DNA of 64,000 nucleotides from Frondihabitans sp. Leaf304 (GTDB lineage Bacteria; Actinomycetota; Actinomycetes; Actinomycetales; Microbacteriaceae), in contig NZ_LMNV01000002.1 in assembly GCF_001423105.1 (NCBI RefSeq), positions 1,367,003 through 1,431,002 on the forward strand, read 5' to 3'. The translations under genes were made by a program, and so were the position numbers. Within the stretch, counting starts at the first letter, position 1. Each line of letters starts with the position of its first letter. Shown one piece after another: positions 61,444-64,000 of the stretch. Under the pieces are notes generated by a model. It was not told where the DNA came from and made no database searches. It saw only the letters and a list, made by a program, of their open reading frames with translations.

Positions 61444-62655
61444 GTGATTCTAACCCGTGAACGCTTTAGTCAAACCCCCCAGATAGACCGCTCCTCCCTA
61501 GTGCGGCTCTGCCCGATCGTTTCCGTTTCGGTTCTTTTCGCCGTCTCGCGGCTGTGGAGTTCCGGTTTGTTGGCGGGCGTCTTCTTTGCCGGCACCGATC
61601 TCGGGCTCACGCCGTTCTCCTCCGAGTCGATCAAAGGCTCGTTCCTGGATTTCCTGACCATCTGGGATGGCACGCACTACCGCGAGATCGCCTCGGTCGG
61701 ATACCCGACGACTCTGCCCACCACCGACGAGGGAAGGGTCGACGACAACTCCTGGGCATTCCTGCCCGTCTTCGGCGTTCTCGCCGGACTCGTCGCCACT
61801 GTCACGGGACTCAGCTACAGTGCCGCGGCGGTCATGCTCTCCTGCCTCGCCGGCGGAGCCGCCAGTTACGCGCTCTATCGACTCGTGGAGCCACGGACCG
61901 GTCACCGTCCGGCCCTGTGGACAGTCGCCTTCTTCACGTTCAGCCCACTCGGATTTCTGCTGCAGGTGGGCTACGCCGAGGGCCTGTTCGCGTTCCTGAC
62001 CTTTTCGACGCTGATAGCTCTCTCCCAACAGCGCTACTGGATCATGCTGCCTTTCGCGTTCGTCGCGGCGTTCACCCGACCCGGAGCACTCGCTCTCGCT
62101 CTCGCCCTCGGCATTCACGTCATCCTCCGGCTACGGTCCGGTCAAAAGTTTCCCCGCAACGAACTCCGTGCAGCCGTCACCGTCGGCGTCCTGCTAGCAG
62201 CGGCCGGCCTCTCCTGGCCCGTCATAGCCTGGGTGGTCACCGGCGTACCCGACGCCTACCTTCAGACAGAAATGGCGTGGTGGTCGAAGTACATCGGTTA
62301 CGTCGACTTCCTACCCCTGACACCCTGGTTCCTGTTCTTCCACTCCAAGCTCGGAGCAGTCGGCTTCGCGGTGCCGGTCGTTCTCGCCGCACTCTTCGTG
62401 CTGTGGATCTCGCGGCGGTCTCTTCGACCGCTCGGCTCCGACCTCCTCGCCTACGGAGCAAGCTACGGCCTGTACCTGTTTGCCGTGTTCCTCCCACAGC
62501 AGAGCCTCATCCGACTCCTCGTGCTTCCGATGGCGCCGCTCTTCGGCGACCTCGCTCTGACCCGCGGACGGTGGCGACCCCGTGTCGTCCTCGCCGTCTG
62601 CCTTGTAGCGCAGCCGTTCGCGGTCGTGGCGCTCTGGTACTCGTACTTCCCTTGA
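61444..62655 (+). CDS. PIG-V-like mannosyltransferase family membrane protein
   Basis: A 403-residue GT-C protein with about eight to ten membrane segments. LDFLTIWDGTHYREIASVGYP carries the Trp-Asp-Gly-x-x-Tyr block of GPI mannosyltransferase-II-like (PIG-V) proteins, followed by NSWAFLPVFGVLAGLV and VAAFTRPGALALALAL. In actinobacteria such proteins use polyprenyl-phosphate mannose for envelope glycolipids or glycoproteins. The GTG at 61444 is probably leaderless. Lower local GC upstream marks the promoter. Confidence 0.82.
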   Translation: MILTRERFSQTPQIDRSSLVRLCPIVSVSVLFAVSRLWSSGLLAGVFFAGTDLGLTPFSSESIKGSFLDFLTIWDGTHYREIASVGYPTTLPTTDEGRVDDNSWAFLPVFGVLAGLVATVTGLSYSAAAVMLSCLAGGAASYALYRLVEPRTGHRPALWTVAFFTFSPLGFLLQVGYAEGLFAFLTFSTLIALSQQRYWIMLPFAFVAAFTRPGALALALALGIHVILRLRSGQKFPRNELRAAVTVGVLLAAAGLSWPVIAWVVTGVPDAYLQTEMAWWSKYIGYVDFLPLTPWFLFFHSKLGAVGFAVPVVLAALFVLWISRRSLRPLGSDLLAYGASYGLYLFAVFLPQQSLIRLLVLPMAPLFGDLALTRGRWRPRVVLAVCLVAQPFAVVALWYSYFP

Positions 62656-62717
62656 TCGCGAGCCGTCGGATCCTTGGTTCTTTCGGAGCGCACGAACACG
62701 CCGCGCACACACGAGAA

Positions 62718-62745
62718 CGCCCCGCCGACCGAGGTCGACGGGGCG
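62718..62745 (-). terminator. Terminator hairpin between mannosyltransferase and AKR
   Basis: CGCCCCGCCGACC (62718-62730) pairs with GGTCGACGGGGCG (62733-62745) with one mismatch. It lies between two convergent genes and may work in both directions. Confidence 0.85.
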
Positions 62746-62764
62746 TACGAGCTAGATGGAGTGA

Positions 62765-63607
62765 CTAGCTAGGGATGTAGTTGAACTCGTCCGGGTTAGG
62801 GCCGGTGCGCTCGTCTTTGTTTCGCATCGAGATGTCGGTCATGTCGCCGTCGGTCAGCTCGAAGTCGAACAGCTCGAAGTTCTCCTTGACGCGCGAGGCG
62901 GTCACCGACTTCGGGAAGACGATGTCGCCGCGCTGGATGTGCCAGCGGAGAGTCACCTGCGCGGGCGATTTGCCGACGCGCTCGGCGATGCGGACGATGG
63001 TCTCGTCGTCGAGCACCTTTCCCTGAGCGATGGGCGACCAGGCCTCGGTGGCGATGCCGTGCTCGGCGCCGAAGGCTCGCAGGGGCTCCTGCGTGAGGAA
63101 CGGGTGCACCTCGATCTGGTTGACGGCCGGGGTCACAGTGGCCTCCTGCGCGAGGCGGCGCAGGTGGTGCTCCTGGAAGTTGGAGACACCGATGGCACGG
63201 GCGCGACCCGAGGCGTAGATCTCTTCGAGCGCCTTCCAGGTCTCGACGTAGTCGCCCACCTTGGGCAGCGGCCAGTGGATGAGGAACAGGTCGATGTAGT
63301 CGAAGCCGAGCGCCTCCAGAGTTCCGTCGAAGGCCTTGAGGGCGTCGTCGTGGTCGTGGAAGCCGTTGTTCAGCTTGGAGGTGACGAAGATTTCTTCGCG
63401 AGCGATGCCCGACGCGGCGACTGCCTCACCGACCTCTTTCTCGTTGCCGTACATCTCGGCCGTGTCGATGTGACGGTAGCCGACCTCGAGGGCCTTGAGC
63501 GTGGCCTCTTTCGTCTCGGCGGGGTCGATCTGGTAAACACCGAACCCGAGCTGCGGGATCGTGTTGCCGTTGTTCAGGGTGATCGTGGGAACTGTTTCGT
63601 CAGTCAT
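62765..63607 (-). CDS. Aldo/keto reductase
   Basis: A 280-residue TIM-barrel oxidoreductase (NADPH-dependent carbonyl reduction), like 2,5-diketo-D-gluconate reductases. GYRHIDTAEMYGNEKEVGEAV carries catalytic Asp and Tyr, VTSKLNN the Lys, IDLFLIHWPLP the His; AIGVSNFQEHHLRRL and FPKSVTASRVKENFELFDFEL are family signatures, the latter holding the NADPH 2-prime-phosphate site. Start ATG at 63607; the longer frame to 63640 is rejected. Confidence 0.95.
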   Translation of the reverse strand: MTDETVPTITLNNGNTIPQLGFGVYQIDPAETKEATLKALEVGYRHIDTAEMYGNEKEVGEAVAASGIAREEIFVTSKLNNGFHDHDDALKAFDGTLEALGFDYIDLFLIHWPLPKVGDYVETWKALEEIYASGRARAIGVSNFQEHHLRRLAQEATVTPAVNQIEVHPFLTQEPLRAFGAEHGIATEAWSPIAQGKVLDDETIVRIAERVGKSPAQVTLRWHIQRGDIVFPKSVTASRVKENFELFDFELTDGDMTDISMRNKDERTGPNPDEFNYIPS

Positions 63608-63957
63608 GCCTCTATAAAACACCCCCCGCTTTGGTGGCATTCCAGATTTGATCAGCAGGTGTACCCCTGGTATCGTTGCCGTCGGTGTTCTGAGTCGAGA
63701 CTATCTATCTCGCTCGCACCCACCGATTCGTACCGCCTCTCCCGAGACGCATTCCACCGAATCCACCCCGTCCTCGCGACAGGCACAGCAAGTCACCGAC
63801 CTATGAAGTCGTCTTCTTGCGAAGTCGAAGCGCGAAGTCACCAGCACGCCGACACTCGGCGTGTGCGACACCACCCTTCCCGGGCCCGATTCTTCACCAG
63901 GATCCACCGGCTCGGCACGCGAGGGCACGTCGCCACCCAGCATCGAAAGAACGCATC
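63608..63957. other. Intergenic region, no gene seen
   Basis: 350 bp without a convincing open frame. Nothing repeat-like beyond one GGATCC at about 63900. TGGTATCGTT at about 63668 could be part of a rightward promoter for the gene starting at 63958. Confidence 0.4.
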
Positions 63958-64000
63958 ATGAACAGCACCATCACACTCATCCGAATCGACGGGACCGTCA
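63958..64000 (+). CDS. Start of a gene cut by the window edge
   Basis: ATG at 63958 opens a frame MNSTITLIRIDGTV that is still open at the last base. A purine-rich GAAAGAA lies 7-8 bases upstream as a possible ribosome binding site. Too short to identify. Confidence 0.35.
   Translation, partial: MNSTITLIRIDGTV

Noticed and set aside
1-64000. Insertion sequence or prophage
   Set aside because: No transposase, integrase, recombinase or phage structural gene was seen on either strand; repeats lack an internal coding region.

Overview
The window is a high-GC chromosomal segment from an actinobacterium. Gene style (CarD, araBDA with FGGY-type AraB, Pr6Pr protein, DUF559 protein, DUF6457 beside MobA, GTG/TTG and probably leaderless starts) fits Microbacteriaceae best; the genus cannot be fixed from the sequence alone. 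I see no rRNA, tRNA, CRISPR array, transposase, integrase or phage gene. About 50 protein genes are supported.

Layout. 1-346 holds short repeats. 347-9617 is mixed: a GNAT acetyltransferase, a DHA2-type drug exporter divergent from its TetR regulator across three operator-like sites, an EEP nuclease/phosphatase, two overlapping GntR regulators, an O-acetylhomoserine sulfhydrylase-like enzyme with a pentapeptide-repeat tail, a membrane glycosyltransferase and a DUF559 protein. 9753-10755 is an NAD-dependent epimerase broken by one extra base in a C7 tract. 10900-15957 is an L-arabinose operon (lacI-type regulator, araB, araD, araA). 16108-18974 holds small and hypothetical genes plus a PrmC-like methyltransferase.

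19063-37915 is a surface polysaccharide locus: acyltransferase, a Wzz/BY-kinase-like protein whose ATPase motifs are degraded, two GT2 enzymes, a flippase, a GT4 enzyme, a 1743-residue secreted PKD/LamG protein, a telokin-like anchored protein, a GT39-like enzyme, an O-antigen ligase/polymerase and a secreted beta-helix protein. The two large secreted proteins share a module of about 200 residues. 38287-41903 is a second arabinose unit (GH51 arabinofuranosidase, LacI regulator, aldose 1-epimerase), so the window both releases arabinose from polymer and catabolises it to D-xylulose 5-phosphate.

41904-43072 is a repeat array with a higher-order period of about 390 bp. It is followed by CarD and a secreted flavin amine oxidase that appears circularly permuted. 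45128-52973 holds a Pr6Pr protein, a MarR/exporter pair, a second repeat array (125-bp period), a large ArnT-like glycosyltransferase, an FMN reductase and a cation antiporter. 53352-61119 is a molybdenum-cofactor/formate dehydrogenase-like run, all on the minus strand: DHA2 exporter, mobA, DUF6457, moeA, fdhD, fdhF-like, DtxR-type regulator. 61444-64000 has a PIG-V-like mannosyltransferase, an aldo/keto reductase and the first codons of a gene cut by the window edge.

The strongest unusual signals are the permuted amine oxidase, the pseudo-BY-kinase, the module shared by two secreted proteins, and several families of intergenic inverted-repeat elements. Everything here was read by eye; no database search or computation was run.
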